This document shows positions 31,893 through 40,979 of a DNA stretch of 64,000 nucleotides, in pieces. The stretch covers positions 124,001 to 188,000 of the forward strand of contig JACRPQ010000006.1 in assembly GCA_016223135.1 (NCBI GenBank), written 5' to 3'. Source of the DNA: Chloroflexota bacterium (lineage in GTDB: Bacteria; Chloroflexota; Anaerolineae; Anaerolineales; Villigracilaceae). The notes beneath the pieces are model-generated. The model was given only the letters and a program-made list of their open reading frames with translations, made no database searches and was not told the DNA's origin. The position numbers and the translations under genes were made by a program. Every line of letters begins with the position of its first letter. Position 1 is the first letter of the stretch.

Positions 31893-32345
31893 TCAAGCCG
31901 CCATCCTCTTGACCAGAATATCGTTCAGTTTATCGAGCCCCTGCTTAATCATGCCCTTGCTGACCGAATCGAACAGACGCTGCCCCACGCTGGCAACCTT
32001 GCCGCCAATTTGCGCTTCGCCGCTGTATTTCATCAGCGTTTTGCCGCCGTCCTGCTCCACCAGCACGACATTGCCCACACCTTTCAGGAAGCCGATTTTG
32101 CCGGTCCCTTCCACGGTCAGCGTGCAACTCTCGGGCGGAACTTCGTTGCCGACCGTAACGCGACCACCGAACGCGCCGCTGAGCGGACCGATGCGCAGGA
32201 CAATTTCGCCGGTAAATTCATTCTCGTTCACCTTGCTGACGCTCTGTACGCTGGGGACGCAGGTCGTCAGCACCTCCGGGTCGCGCACCACTTTCCAGAC
32301 TTCCTCGCGCGGAGCGTCAAACACATATTCGCCTTCGATTTTCAT
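31893..32345 (-). CDS. CoxG-like SRPBCC protein
   Basis: 150 aa with the START-like SRPBCC fold of the CO dehydrogenase subunit G family: MKIEGEYVFDAPREEVWKVV, CVPSVQSVSKVNENEFTGEI, and a final amphipathic helix GMIKQGLDKLNDILVKRMAA. CoxG-like proteins accompany molybdenum hydroxylases and are thought to recruit or mature them, possibly at the membrane. It lies directly downstream of the three hydroxylase subunits with a hairpin pair in the 90-bp gap. GGAGGAGAAACCTG precedes the start. Confidence 0.92.
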   Translation of the reverse strand: MKIEGEYVFDAPREEVWKVVRDPEVLTTCVPSVQSVSKVNENEFTGEIVLRIGPLSGAFGGRVTVGNEVPPESCTLTVEGTGKIGFLKGVGNVVLVEQDGGKTLMKYSGEAQIGGKVASVGQRLFDSVSKGMIKQGLDKLNDILVKRMAA

Positions 32346-32387
32346 TCAGGTTTCTCCTCCAGGCTTTACGCCAAACTTTGCACAGTG

Positions 32388-32435
32388 CGCGTTCTCTAAC
32401 GCGTTGAGCAGACCATTGGCGTTAGAGAACGCCAA
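32388..32435. repeat. Pair of AGAG-loop hairpins
   Basis: CGCGTT-CTCT-AACGCG at 32388-32403 and TTGGCGTT-AGAG-AACGCCAA at 32416-32435. The second ends at the stop codon of the molybdopterin subunit gene. The stems differ but pair perfectly. Confidence 0.85.
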
Positions 32436-34793
32436 TTACACGGATTTCTCGTTCTCTTGCGCTTCACGCAGCAATTCGAACAGACGGTTGGGGCTGAGCG
32501 GCATTTCCAGCACTTCCAGTTTGCGGTCATAGAACGCATTCTCCAGCGCCTGGGCAAACAGGGCAGGCACGGGAATGGCTCCCGCCTCGCCCACGCCCTT
32601 GGCGCCCAGTTCGTTGAGCGGCGAGGGCGTTTCGAGATGCGCCACCTCGATGCGCGGCATTTCGGTGGACGAGACCAGCAGATAGTCCGCGAAAGAGGCG
32701 TTGAGCAGCTGCCCGTTTTCGTCCACGTGAAGTTTTTCGTAGTAGGCGTTGCCCAATCCCATCGAAACGCCGCCGTGAATCTGCCCCTCCAAAATCAACG
32801 GGTTGAGAACCGTACCGCAGTCCTCCGCCACCACGTAGCGGCGGATTTTGATCATCATCGTCTGCGGATCCACCTCCAAAATCATGGCATGGGTTCCGAA
32901 CGCCGTCGCTCCATATTGCGGACCGTAATAGGATGTGGATTCCAACCCCGGCTCGGTGCCCGGTTCGACCGCTCCCCGCAGCGGGTTCGCCAAAACCGCC
33001 AACTCGCCCAGGCTGATGGATTTCTGCGGAATGTCTGCCACGCGCACTGCGCCGTCTTCCAGTTCCAATTCCTCTTCGGGCGCTTCCAAGACCTTGCTGG
33101 CAAGTTTCAGCACTTTTTGCCGCACCGACTTTGCCGCGGCATGGACAGCGCTGCCCGCCACCACCGCCCCGCGGCTGGCAAACGTGCCGGTGCCCCAATG
33201 AAACTCGGAGGTATCACCGGTCACAATACGCACATCGCTGACCTTCACGCCCAACTGCTCGGCGACGATTTGGGCAAAGGAGGTGAAATGTCCCTGCCCC
33301 TGTGTGCCGATGCCGGTCGTGACGTTGACCTTGCCGCTGGCTTCCACCGTCACCCGCGCCCCTTCGTACGGACCGACGCCCGTCGTCTCGATGAAGGGAA
33401 CCACGCCGATGCCCACATACTTCCCTTCGCGGCGCAGGCGGGGTTGTTCCTCCTTGATGAATTTTTCGTAGCCGATGATTTCCAGCGCTTTGTCCACCAC
33501 GGCTTTGTAGTTTCCGCTGTCCAGAATGAGCGGCGCAAACGCCTGGTCAATGATTTGATGCTCGTAGGGGAAGGCGTCCGGCGGAATCAGGTTGCGCTTG
33601 CGAAGTTCGATTGGGTCCATGCCCAGTTCGCGGGCGGCGGCATCCATCATGCGCTCGATGACGAAGATGCCGTGCGGTCTGCCCGCGCCGCGCACCGGCG
33701 TGGCAATGATGCGGTTGGTGAAGACCACCTTGAATTCCGACGAGTAGTTGCGGATGTCGTAGCCGCCCATGTTGTGGCTTTGCGTGTTGAGCGGAATGGT
33801 CAAGCCGTAGGGGTCGTAGGCGCCGGTGTCGTGCAGGAAGTCGTCCTTCAAGCCCAGCACGCGTCCGTCGCGGCTGAGCGCCATTTCCACATCGTGAATC
33901 TGACCGCGCTCCTGCGTGGTGGCGTAGAAGTTTTCGCGGCGGTCTTCGATCCATTTGACCGGGCGGTTGAGCTGCTTCGCCGCCCACGGGATGACCATCT
34001 CTTCGGGGTAGAACATCATGATTTTGGGACCGAACCCGCCGCCGATAAACGGCGCGATGACCCGCACCTGATGTTCCGAGAGACCCAGCCGCGCCGCCGT
34101 CCCGTTGCGGATGGGGATGGGCGCCTGCGTGGTATCCCAGATGGTGAGATGTTCGCTCTGCGCATCCCAGTGCGCCACGATGCCGCGATTTTCCATCGCC
34201 GCCGCCGCGCCGCGTTCGATGACGATGCGGCGTTTGACGATCACATCCGCCTGCCGGCGCGCCGCTTCGTAATCGCCTTTCTTCTGGCTGAGCCGCGCCG
34301 CAAGGTTGGACTCCAAATCGTCATGGACGAGGGGGCTGTCTGGTTGCAGAGCCTGTTCGAGGTCCAGAACGACCGGCAGCGGTTCATACTCGACCTCGAT
34401 CTCTTCCACCGCGTCCTCGGCAATATAGCGGCTTTCGGCGATGACCACCGCAATCGCTTCGCCCGCGTGCCGAATCTTGTCTTTGGCGAGCGGAACCTGC
34501 CGCCGCGAGTGGAAGACCACATCCTTGACCGTCGGCGGAGGCGAAACCAGCGGCGGACCGGGGAACCAGTCCTTGCCCATATCTTCCGCCGTGAACACTG
34601 CCACCACGCCAGGATGTTGCCGCGCTTTTGAGACGTCCACTTTGAGCAGGCGGGCGTGAGCGTATTCACTGCGCAGGAAGGCGGCGTGCAGCATACCGGG
34701 CAGATGCACATCGTCCACAAATTGCGCGTGACCGGTCAGCAGGCGGGGATCTTCATTGCGGACGACACGTTTGCCAATCAGTTTTCTATCCAT
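32436..34793 (-). CDS. Molybdopterin-binding subunit of a xanthine dehydrogenase-family hydroxylase
   Basis: 785 aa large subunit. KRVVRNEDPRLLTGHAQFVD and DDVHLPGMLHAAFLRSEYAH are the usual N-terminal motifs. GGGFGPKIMMFYPEEMVIPW, TPVRGAGRPHGIFVIERMMD, TGIGTQGQGHFTSFAQIVAE and AKGVGEAGAIPVPALF line the molybdenum site; the Glu of GVGEAG is the expected catalytic base. The V-R-G-A-G-R loop marks it as form II, not the true aerobic CO dehydrogenase (which has a Cys in A-Y-x-C-S-F-R). It should hydroxylate an N-heterocycle or aldehyde using water. The small and FAD subunits are directly upstream. Substrate cannot be assigned. Confidence 0.94.
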   Translation of the reverse strand: MDRKLIGKRVVRNEDPRLLTGHAQFVDDVHLPGMLHAAFLRSEYAHARLLKVDVSKARQHPGVVAVFTAEDMGKDWFPGPPLVSPPPTVKDVVFHSRRQVPLAKDKIRHAGEAIAVVIAESRYIAEDAVEEIEVEYEPLPVVLDLEQALQPDSPLVHDDLESNLAARLSQKKGDYEAARRQADVIVKRRIVIERGAAAAMENRGIVAHWDAQSEHLTIWDTTQAPIPIRNGTAARLGLSEHQVRVIAPFIGGGFGPKIMMFYPEEMVIPWAAKQLNRPVKWIEDRRENFYATTQERGQIHDVEMALSRDGRVLGLKDDFLHDTGAYDPYGLTIPLNTQSHNMGGYDIRNYSSEFKVVFTNRIIATPVRGAGRPHGIFVIERMMDAAARELGMDPIELRKRNLIPPDAFPYEHQIIDQAFAPLILDSGNYKAVVDKALEIIGYEKFIKEEQPRLRREGKYVGIGVVPFIETTGVGPYEGARVTVEASGKVNVTTGIGTQGQGHFTSFAQIVAEQLGVKVSDVRIVTGDTSEFHWGTGTFASRGAVVAGSAVHAAAKSVRQKVLKLASKVLEAPEEELELEDGAVRVADIPQKSISLGELAVLANPLRGAVEPGTEPGLESTSYYGPQYGATAFGTHAMILEVDPQTMMIKIRRYVVAEDCGTVLNPLILEGQIHGGVSMGLGNAYYEKLHVDENGQLLNASFADYLLVSSTEMPRIEVAHLETPSPLNELGAKGVGEAGAIPVPALFAQALENAFYDRKLEVLEMPLSPNRLFELLREAQENEKSV

Positions 34794-34802
34794 CGCTTCC
34801 TC

Positions 34803-35279
34803 CTAGCCCCTCATCTTCTCAGCGGCTAATTCGACGGCTTCGATGATATGTTGATACCCCGTACAGCGGCAGAGATTACCCGAAAGCGCCTCGCGGATTT
34901 CTTCCTCGCTGGGGTTGGGGTTCTGTTCCAGAAACGCTTTGACGGTGGTCAGAATGCCGGGCGTGCAAAAGCCGCATTGCAGTCCATGCGCCTCCTGAAA
35001 GGCTTGCTGAATGGGGTGGAGTTCATCTCTCGTCCCCAGTCCTTCCACGGTGGTGATTTCATGTCCGTGCGCCTGCACAGCGAACATCAGGCACGAGCGA
35101 ACGGGTTGTCCGTCCATCAGCACCGAACAGGCGCCGCACACCCCATGCTCACAGCCGACGTGCGTGCCGGTCAGCCCCAGGTTGTGGCGCAGAAAATCGC
35201 TCAACAGCGTGCGCGGTTCCACGCTGCGCTCGTAGCGCGTTCCGTTGACGGTGATGGTCAGGTCGAATGTAGTTGGCAT
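34803..35279 (-). CDS. 2Fe-2S subunit of the molybdenum hydroxylase
   Basis: 158 aa. Plant-type ferredoxin domain GCEHGVCGACSVLMDGQPVR (Cys 4Cx2C) with a further Cys in VRSCLMFAVQ, then the C-terminal helical 2Fe-2S domain with QCGFCTPGILTTVKAFLEQN and GNLCRCTGYQHIIEAV. Both clusters are complete. Start ATG 35279 is 1 bp after the FAD subunit stop, with AGGAGGG upstream. Transfers electrons from the molybdenum centre to FAD. Confidence 0.96.
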   Translation of the reverse strand: MPTTFDLTITVNGTRYERSVEPRTLLSDFLRHNLGLTGTHVGCEHGVCGACSVLMDGQPVRSCLMFAVQAHGHEITTVEGLGTRDELHPIQQAFQEAHGLQCGFCTPGILTTVKAFLEQNPNPSEEEIREALSGNLCRCTGYQHIIEAVELAAEKMRG

Positions 35280-35280
35280 A

Positions 35281-36171
35281 TCAGCCCTCCTGCTTGGTTT
35301 CTGCGGCGCGTTGAAAAGCCTGCTCGAGTGCGCGGCGGGTGAGAACGTTTGCCAGATGACGGCGGAATTCCGCCGTGGCGTGGATGTCGCTGCTGGGGTC
35401 AATTTCCTGCATCGAAGCGATTTCCGCCGCTTCTTCCATGACCTTTGAACTGGGCGCCTGACCCTTGAGCGACTCGGCGGCTCGTTCCGCCGCAATCGGG
35501 CGGTCGCCCGCGCTGATGAAGACCAGCCGCGCTCCATCGCACACCCCCTTTTCGTTCAGCGTGACCACCGCCGCCACGCCCATCAACGCGAAGTCATGCG
35601 GGCGGCGGGCAACTTCCTGCAAAGACCAGCCTGAGCGCGGCGGCATGGGCGGGATGGACGCCTCCACCAGCAATTCATCGGGTTCGAGCACGGTGGTGAA
35701 CAGGCTGACGAAGAAATCTTCCGCCGCCACCCAGCGCTCCCCCCGTTGACTGCGGAGGCGGAATTTGCCTCCCAGCGCAAGGCTGAGCGCGGGCAGTTCC
35801 GCCGAAGGGTCCGCGTGAGAAACGCTCCCGCCAAACGTGCCGCGCGTGCGCACCTGTGGATAGGCAATCTTGGACATGGCGACATGGATGAGGGGGGCGC
35901 GTTCCGCCGCCAGCGGGCTGGTCTCCACCTGGCGATGACGGGTCATCGCTCCAATGCGTAAACCGCCATCATCCCCCTCGCGGATGTAGGCGAGTTCCGC
36001 AATGTTGTTCAAATCCACCAGAATGGACGGTTGAACCAGGCGGAAGTTCATCATGGGAATCAGGCTTTGTCCGCCTGCCAACACTTTGGCGTCGTAGCCG
36101 TGTTCCGCCAACAGAGACAGGGCTTCGTCCGTGCTGGCAGGGGCGAAATATTCGAATGGCGCTGGCTTCAT
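35281..36171 (-). CDS. FAD-binding subunit of the molybdenum hydroxylase
   Basis: 296 aa medium (CoxM/XdhB-type) subunit. MKPAPFEYFAPASTDEALSL, the FAD-binding KVLAGGQSLIPMMNFRLVQP, and TRGTFGGSVSHADPSAELPA are typical, followed by the C-terminal domain (PPRSGWSLQEVARRPHDFAL). ATG 36171 follows AGGAG; the longer reading frame is not needed. Gene order FAD, 2Fe-2S, Mo matches the cox arrangement of this enzyme family. Confidence 0.95.
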   Translation of the reverse strand: MKPAPFEYFAPASTDEALSLLAEHGYDAKVLAGGQSLIPMMNFRLVQPSILVDLNNIAELAYIREGDDGGLRIGAMTRHRQVETSPLAAERAPLIHVAMSKIAYPQVRTRGTFGGSVSHADPSAELPALSLALGGKFRLRSQRGERWVAAEDFFVSLFTTVLEPDELLVEASIPPMPPRSGWSLQEVARRPHDFALMGVAAVVTLNEKGVCDGARLVFISAGDRPIAAERAAESLKGQAPSSKVMEEAAEIASMQEIDPSSDIHATAEFRRHLANVLTRRALEQAFQRAAETKQEG

Positions 36172-36225
36172 GAAATTTCTCCTCGATTGGTCGTTTCGTT
36201 GAGGCAAAGAATCGCTCTTGTTTTT

Positions 36226-36279
36226 GCGTAGAATGCGCTCTCTAGCGCATTCAGGGACGTTAGAGAACGTCCCCTACGC
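36226..36279. repeat. Y-shaped element: two AGAG-loop hairpins inside an outer stem
   Basis: GCGTAG ... CTACGC form the outer arms. Inside are AATGCGCT-CTCT-AGCGCATT (36232-36251) and GGGACGTT-AGAG-AACGTCCC (36254-36273), both perfect 8-bp stems. The shape resembles paired REP units. Confidence 0.85.
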
Positions 36280-36307
36280 GCCAGAATTTTTCCAGACGAG
36301 CCTTACA

Positions 36308-36814
36308 TCATCCGGGCGGCAGGCGTTCCGTCCACCACGGCGAGGGAACGGCTTTGCCGCCCGCCCATAATTGATAAGTGATTTGCATGTGTCCCAGGTG
36401 CAGGGAGGTGTGGTCAATGACATGTAAAACACACCAACGCACGGGAACGATACGTTCCTGTACCTGGCGCGTGGCGTTCAAATCCGATTCGCTCAGCGTG
36501 GAAAGCACCTCGCGGGTCTCCTGCGCCGTCCGCTCCAGCAGTTGGACGAGTTCGGAGGCGGAGACAGCGGTTGCGGCAAACTCCGCCTCGCGGTTGCGCG
36601 TCGCGGGGCGACCTCCCACCACTTCGGCAATCCAGAAATGTTCCGCGCCGGCGGCGTGGGCGGTCAACACCGCCAGCGAGTTGGTGACGTGTTCGTCCCC
36701 GCCCTGAATGGGACGCCAGTTCAAAGCCTCGGCGGGCAGATCGGCGATCAGGCGGGTCATTTGTCCGCGCAGGTCTTCGATGCGTTGGAGGTAGTTATTC
36801 AATTCAGTAAGCAT
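36308..36814 (-). CDS. DinB family protein
   Basis: 168 aa four-helix bundle of the DinB/YfiT type. Putative metal ligands are His in LAVLTAHAAGAEHFW, then two more in CVLHVIDHTSLHLGHMQITY. Such proteins are metal-dependent transferases or hydrolases in thiol and stress metabolism. It starts 11 bp inside the 3' end of the NmrA-like gene, so the two are coupled. Its tie to the surrounding catabolic genes is unclear. Confidence 0.85.
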   Translation of the reverse strand: MLTELNNYLQRIEDLRGQMTRLIADLPAEALNWRPIQGGDEHVTNSLAVLTAHAAGAEHFWIAEVVGGRPATRNREAEFAATAVSASELVQLLERTAQETREVLSTLSESDLNATRQVQERIVPVRWCVLHVIDHTSLHLGHMQITYQLWAGGKAVPSPWWTERLPPG

Positions 36815-37673
36815 GGTTTTGTTCCCAAATGGTTCTTTCTATAAAATCCTCGAATGAGGCAGGCGGACGCCGCAGCAGACATTTCAACACGCTGGGGCTG
36901 CCAATCAACCCGTGCCGGGCGTAATAACGGAACATCTGCATCAGCGCCGTTATCTGATACTCGCCCATGCCGCTGGAACGGGCGTTTTGCTCCCACGTTT
37001 CCAGCGGAACGGCGGCGGCGCGGACGGGGCGATTCAGCCGCCGGCTCAATATCTCCGCCAAATCGGTCTGTGAAAGAGGCGCCGTCCCCACCAATTCGAG
37101 CGTAGCGCCAAGCCAGCCGCCCTCCGTCAGGACCAGCGCGGCGGCTTCCGCCACATCTTCCAAATCCACCAGGCTCAGGCGCGTCTGCGGCGGGTAAGGG
37201 ACGGCGTACACGCCCTGCTCGCGGATGCTTTGCCAATAGGCAAGGATGTTCTGCATGTACGCCGTCGGCTGCAGGATGGTAAAGGGCAGACCCGATTCAA
37301 AGAGCAGTTCCTCCACGCGCATCTTCTGCCAGTGATGCGGCATGGCTTCGACTTGCGGATGCAGCACCGAGTGGAAGACGAAGCGCTCCACCTGTGCGGA
37401 CTTTGCGGCGGCGATGACGTTCCTGCCGATGGCAACCTCATGTGGATTGACATTGGGCGCGATGTGATACACCGCCCGCGCCCCCTGAACCGCCCGCTTC
37501 ATCTCTGGACCGTCAAGCAGGTCGCCGACAATGACCTCTTCCACGCCCAAGGCTTTGAGAGCGTCTGCCTGTTCGGGGCGGCGCGCCACAGCCCGCAGCG
37601 CTTCACCGCGTTTGCGAAGCGCGCGAATGATTGCCTGCCCCGTCTTTCCAGCCGCGCCTGTGATGAGGATCAT
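36804..37673 (-). CDS. NmrA/NAD(P)-binding Rossmann-fold protein
   Basis: 289 aa atypical short-chain dehydrogenase. MILITGAAGKTGQAIIRALR has the G-x-x-G-x-x-G dinucleotide motif, and later VGDLLDGPEMKRAVQGARAV, FHSVLHPQVEAMPHHWQKMR and LPFTILQPTAYMQNILAYWQ fit the NmrA/QOR2 type. The Tyr-x3-Lys catalytic pair is absent or shifted, as in NmrA regulators, so redox sensing or a reductase role are both possible. Start 37673 is the first ATG in homologous register. Overlaps the DinB gene by 11 bp. Confidence 0.85.
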   Translation of the reverse strand: MILITGAAGKTGQAIIRALRKRGEALRAVARRPEQADALKALGVEEVIVGDLLDGPEMKRAVQGARAVYHIAPNVNPHEVAIGRNVIAAAKSAQVERFVFHSVLHPQVEAMPHHWQKMRVEELLFESGLPFTILQPTAYMQNILAYWQSIREQGVYAVPYPPQTRLSLVDLEDVAEAAALVLTEGGWLGATLELVGTAPLSQTDLAEILSRRLNRPVRAAAVPLETWEQNARSSGMGEYQITALMQMFRYYARHGLIGSPSVLKCLLRRPPASFEDFIERTIWEQNHAY

Positions 37674-37685
37674 GAGACTAGTGTA

Positions 37686-37727
37686 GGGCAAGTCTCTGAC
37701 TTGCCCGCACAAATCGGAGATTTGCGC
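37686..37727. repeat. Two GCAAGTC/GCAAATC hairpins
   Basis: GGGCAAGTC-TCT-GACTTGCCC (37686-37706) followed directly by GCACAAATC-GGA-GATTTGCGC (37707-37727, one mismatch). Same family as 42023-42094. Confidence 0.85.
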
Positions 37728-37755
37728 CACAGCCCGAATTTTCGGCTCTGGTCTC

Positions 37756-39429
37756 TCACGCGCCTTCCTTGAACGCCACGAAGCGCGCCCACATGGATTC
37801 GGCTTCCATGGCTTTCTGCGGATAACAGCCGATGTAGTAGCGTCCGCTTGGAGCATTGGCGATGTCGCCGCCCAGGTTCTCGGCGTGGACGATCTTCTTC
37901 GGGAACAGGTTGAGGTGCATATCCTGGTAGTAGTCTTCCAGCGGATACATCTCATCCCAATCCTTGCCAAAGTCGTGTTTGAGTTTGGCATTGGCTTCGG
38001 CAAAGGTCTTGGGATGCCAGATGCGCATGATGGTGTTCATGGGGTGATCGGCAGAGACGGCATCCACGCCGATCCATTTGAGCTGCATCTCCGCCGCCCA
38101 GCGCGAAAAATCGGCGGAGGGACCCGGGTGCTTGACCATGTAGCGGAACTCGTCCGAGTCCGGGCTGTACCAGCCGTACTTGTTCCAGCCCGTCTTGATG
38201 ACCAGAATATCGCCTTTGCGGATGTCCACCACATCCTGAATCATCTTCGGCGTATAGACGCTCGAATCGCTGACGAGATGAGAGATGTCGGCAATCACGC
38301 CGGGACCGACCCACTCCGAGAGCGGCACTTGCCCGATGGTGCGTCCGTTGGGATAGAAATGCTTTTCGCCGTCCATGTGCGTGGCAAGGTGAATGCTGGC
38401 GTTGCAAATCGAGCCGTTGCGCCCCATGCCAAAGTATTGTCCGCCGACGCGCTTGGTGTACGTGACGCTCAACGGGACATAGTTCAGCCACTGCGGAGTC
38501 TGAACGCTGAATGGGACGGTCAGATCAAGCATTTCGGCTTTTTCCATCGCGGCAAAGAATTCATCGTCGCTCATGCCGTCGGGCGCCGTCAAGGCAGAGA
38601 CGCGCGCCCAAGCGGTTTCCACTTCCATGAAGGGGATGGGCATGATTTGAATCCAGGCGCGTTTGTTCTTCAGTTTGTCAATTTCGCCCACGATGGATTC
38701 CACCAGGAGGAGATGCGCCTTCGGCATGGTGATGTGCGTGAGTTCATAATATTCGCCCTGCGGGAAGGTCTCGTCCCAGCTTTTGCCGGTTTCCTTTTTG
38801 AGTTTTTCCTCCGCCAGTTTGAAGTGGTTTTCGTGCATGCGGCGGATGGGCGTGTTCATGGGATGTTCTGCCGCGCCGCAATCCACACCGATGACCTTGA
38901 GCTTCATATCCAGCGCCCAGCGATAGAACTCCATCGAGGGACCCGGATGGCGGACGAGGAAACCAAATTCCATCGATTCCACGCCGCCCTGCGCCTTGGG
39001 GTTGTTGACCTGCGGCTGATCCCAGGAATATTTGTGATAGCCGGTGTTGATGATCAGAATGTCGCCTTGTTTGACTTCGGCTTTCTTCGTAATCATCTCC
39101 GGCGTGATGATGCTGTAATCCGAAACCATGTCCGAGATGTCCACGATCACGCCCGGACCGTTCAGGTCTCTCAGCGGAATGTCGGCAATGGCACGTCCGC
39201 CGGAGTGGAAGGCGCGCTCCCCCACCAGGTGCGTGCCGACCGTGTTGCTCCAATTGAGGATCTGTCCATTCGCTCCCTGCCCGCCGCCGTATGCGCCCGT
39301 GACGCGCTTGAAGAAATGCACCTCCAGCGCCTTTTCGCCGGGCCACGGCGGGGTGAAGATACTGCAATCCTGAGTGAGGTCATAGAGTTTTGCCTCGCTC
39401 ATCATTTTGATGAAACTCTCTCGGTCCAT
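37756..39429 (-). CDS. Tandem cyclase-family protein with one degenerate half
   Basis: 557 aa made of two cyclase/formamidase domains, about 1-275 and 285-557, each beginning with a similar A-E-x-L-D-L-T (KLYDLTQDCSIFTPPWPGEK; EMLDLTVPFSVQTPQWLNYV). The second half keeps the metal motif ASIHLATHMDGEKHF. In the first half the equivalent is SNTVGTHLVGERAF: the first His, the Asp and the last His are lost, so it probably cannot bind the metal and may serve structure or regulation. Both halves retain GVDCGAAEHPMNT / GVDAVSADHPMNT. Homologous to the single-domain gene at 25487-26368. Likely hydrolyses a cyclic amide or formamide in the same pathway. Confidence 0.88.
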   Translation of the reverse strand: MDRESFIKMMSEAKLYDLTQDCSIFTPPWPGEKALEVHFFKRVTGAYGGGQGANGQILNWSNTVGTHLVGERAFHSGGRAIADIPLRDLNGPGVIVDISDMVSDYSIITPEMITKKAEVKQGDILIINTGYHKYSWDQPQVNNPKAQGGVESMEFGFLVRHPGPSMEFYRWALDMKLKVIGVDCGAAEHPMNTPIRRMHENHFKLAEEKLKKETGKSWDETFPQGEYYELTHITMPKAHLLLVESIVGEIDKLKNKRAWIQIMPIPFMEVETAWARVSALTAPDGMSDDEFFAAMEKAEMLDLTVPFSVQTPQWLNYVPLSVTYTKRVGGQYFGMGRNGSICNASIHLATHMDGEKHFYPNGRTIGQVPLSEWVGPGVIADISHLVSDSSVYTPKMIQDVVDIRKGDILVIKTGWNKYGWYSPDSDEFRYMVKHPGPSADFSRWAAEMQLKWIGVDAVSADHPMNTIMRIWHPKTFAEANAKLKHDFGKDWDEMYPLEDYYQDMHLNLFPKKIVHAENLGGDIANAPSGRYYIGCYPQKAMEAESMWARFVAFKEGA

Positions 39430-39710
39430 CGCAGCCTCCGTTTTTGTTTGTGACTCTACTGCAAAAACCTTGCATTCTCACCACTGAGACACAGAGTCAC
39501 GAAGTTCTTTTTCATCTTTGTCTCGGTGTCTCCGTGTCTTCGTGGTTTGATTTTTGCCTTTTTGCAGTGGATTCCATTTGTAACGCGACATTTATGTCGC
39601 TTTGGATGCGCGGCAAATCAATGCCGTAACCGCGTCGCGTAGTTGGCGTTCTCTAACGCCAACGTTTGTTTTTTCCTTTGTGTTTCTTCGTGACCTTCGC
39701 GGTGAAGTTC
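39430..39710. repeat. Spacer with three kinds of palindromic repeat
   Basis: 39478-39553 is an imperfect palindrome (gagacacagagtcacgaag / cttcgtggttt words) related to 55864-55942. GCGACAT-TT-ATGTCGC is at 39585-39600, and TTGGCGTT-CTCT-AACGCCAA at 39643-39662 is an AGAG-loop hairpin. No gene. Confidence 0.75.
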
Positions 39711-40952
39711 TTAGAAGCCGTACTTCTCCGCAAACGCGACCAGCGCCTCTTCGAATGGACCCATCGGCATCGAGACAACGCCCGCGCCGACCTGTCCGAT
39801 ACCGGGGTCTTTGTGAGCGACGCCGGTATTGACGCGCGGAGTGATCTGCTTCTCGACCACCTTGCGGATGTCAATGCCGGTCGGCGTGCCTCGGAAATCC
39901 AGGAAGGGGATGGTGAAATACTTGTGTTCAGTGTGAGTGATTTCGTACATGTCGAGCGTGGTGTTGATGGCGTCCTGTGGCTTGCCGCCGATGAACGTCA
40001 CCAGGGCGGGAGCGGTCGCCATGGCAAAGCCGCCGATGCCGGCTGTTTCGGTGATGACGCTGTCACCGATGTCGCGGCAGGCGTCCGCTTCGGTGAAGCC
40101 AGGGAAGTACAGCGCCTTGACCACCGGCGCTTGCGCCGTGAACCACCGATCCCCCAACCCGCTGACCTTGAGACCAAAGTCGGTGCCGTTGCGCGCCATG
40201 ATGGTCACGATGGTGCTGCCCTCGATGTTGTGCGCCGCGGCGGTCATGGACTTGCAGCCCGCCATGACAGGGTTGAGAACGCTCAGGGCATTCTCGCCCA
40301 GGAACTTGATGGTTTCATAAGCAGTGGCGCTGTCTTTGGCGGTTTTGGCGATATAGGGCGCCAGTTGCGTCGTCCAAAGAATGGAAGCGGCGTCCAGGCG
40401 GTTATGCCCGTCATCGCCCATGTGCAGTGCCTTGGCGAGCAGGGTGCGAATGTCCACGCCGCCCATCGCCTCCAGCGCGGCTTTGATGGTCGGTCCCAAA
40501 GTGGATTCCATCCAGTGCAGTTTTTCGATGACTTCCGGACTGTAGGCGCCCATCCGCAGGACTTTGCCGCGTCCCTCGTTGAGATTGGAGAAACACTTGA
40601 TGCCGTGCGTTTGATTCTCCACCACGTACACCTGCATCGAAGGCGAAATCACGCCTGCCATGGGACCGGTGCACATGTGTTCATGGCACGGCGAAAACTC
40701 GATCTTGCCCGAAGCAAGCAGTTTCTCCGCTTCTTCAGCGTTTTTGGCTTTGCCCTCGAAAATCAACGCCCCGATCATCGCGCCTCGCATCGGACCCGAC
40801 ATCCGCTCCCACGTCACCGGCGGACCGGCGTGCAGCAGCATGTTCTCGTGCATGCCCGGCACGGTCTCCAGCGCTTTCCCCAGCGTGATGACAACGGGAC
40901 GCCCCTCCATCATGCGATTGACCGCCTCGCTGTTGGCTTTCTCGATATCCAT
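39711..40952 (-). CDS. DUF1116 protein (YlbE/AllG-like carbamoyltransferase component)
   Basis: 413 aa. MDIEKANSEAVNRMMEGRPV, GPPVTWERMSGPMRGAMIGA, FSPCHEHMCTGPMAGVISPS and MGDDGHNRLDAASILWT are typical of DUF1116, normally 400-470 aa and found beside fdrA. In E. coli the YlbE member belongs to the oxamate carbamoyltransferase complex with FdrA and DUF2877. Together these proteins would move a carbamoyl group to phosphate and give carbamoyl phosphate. No carbamate kinase gene is present in the window, so ATP recovery would need one elsewhere. GGAGATGCGACC precedes the start. Confidence 0.92.
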   Translation of the reverse strand: MDIEKANSEAVNRMMEGRPVVITLGKALETVPGMHENMLLHAGPPVTWERMSGPMRGAMIGALIFEGKAKNAEEAEKLLASGKIEFSPCHEHMCTGPMAGVISPSMQVYVVENQTHGIKCFSNLNEGRGKVLRMGAYSPEVIEKLHWMESTLGPTIKAALEAMGGVDIRTLLAKALHMGDDGHNRLDAASILWTTQLAPYIAKTAKDSATAYETIKFLGENALSVLNPVMAGCKSMTAAAHNIEGSTIVTIMARNGTDFGLKVSGLGDRWFTAQAPVVKALYFPGFTEADACRDIGDSVITETAGIGGFAMATAPALVTFIGGKPQDAINTTLDMYEITHTEHKYFTIPFLDFRGTPTGIDIRKVVEKQITPRVNTGVAHKDPGIGQVGAGVVSMPMGPFEEALVAFAEKYGF

Positions 40953-40979
40953 GGTCGCATCTCCTTTTATGTGGTTATC

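Noticed and set aside
32457-34631. 724-aa open frame on the plus strand
   Set aside because: It lies wholly antisense to the molybdopterin subunit gene, has biased Arg/His/Ala-rich composition and no recognisable motifs. Long shadow frames are expected opposite GC-rich genes. The same applies to 28525-30114 plus, 37885-39453 plus, 39666-41093 plus, 15209-16408 minus and 20938-22056 minus.
32436-34793. True aerobic CO dehydrogenase (coxL)
   Set aside because: The active-site loop reads V-R-G-A-G-R (form II), not A-Y-x-C-S-F-R with the Cu-binding Cys, despite the cox-like gene order and CoxG.
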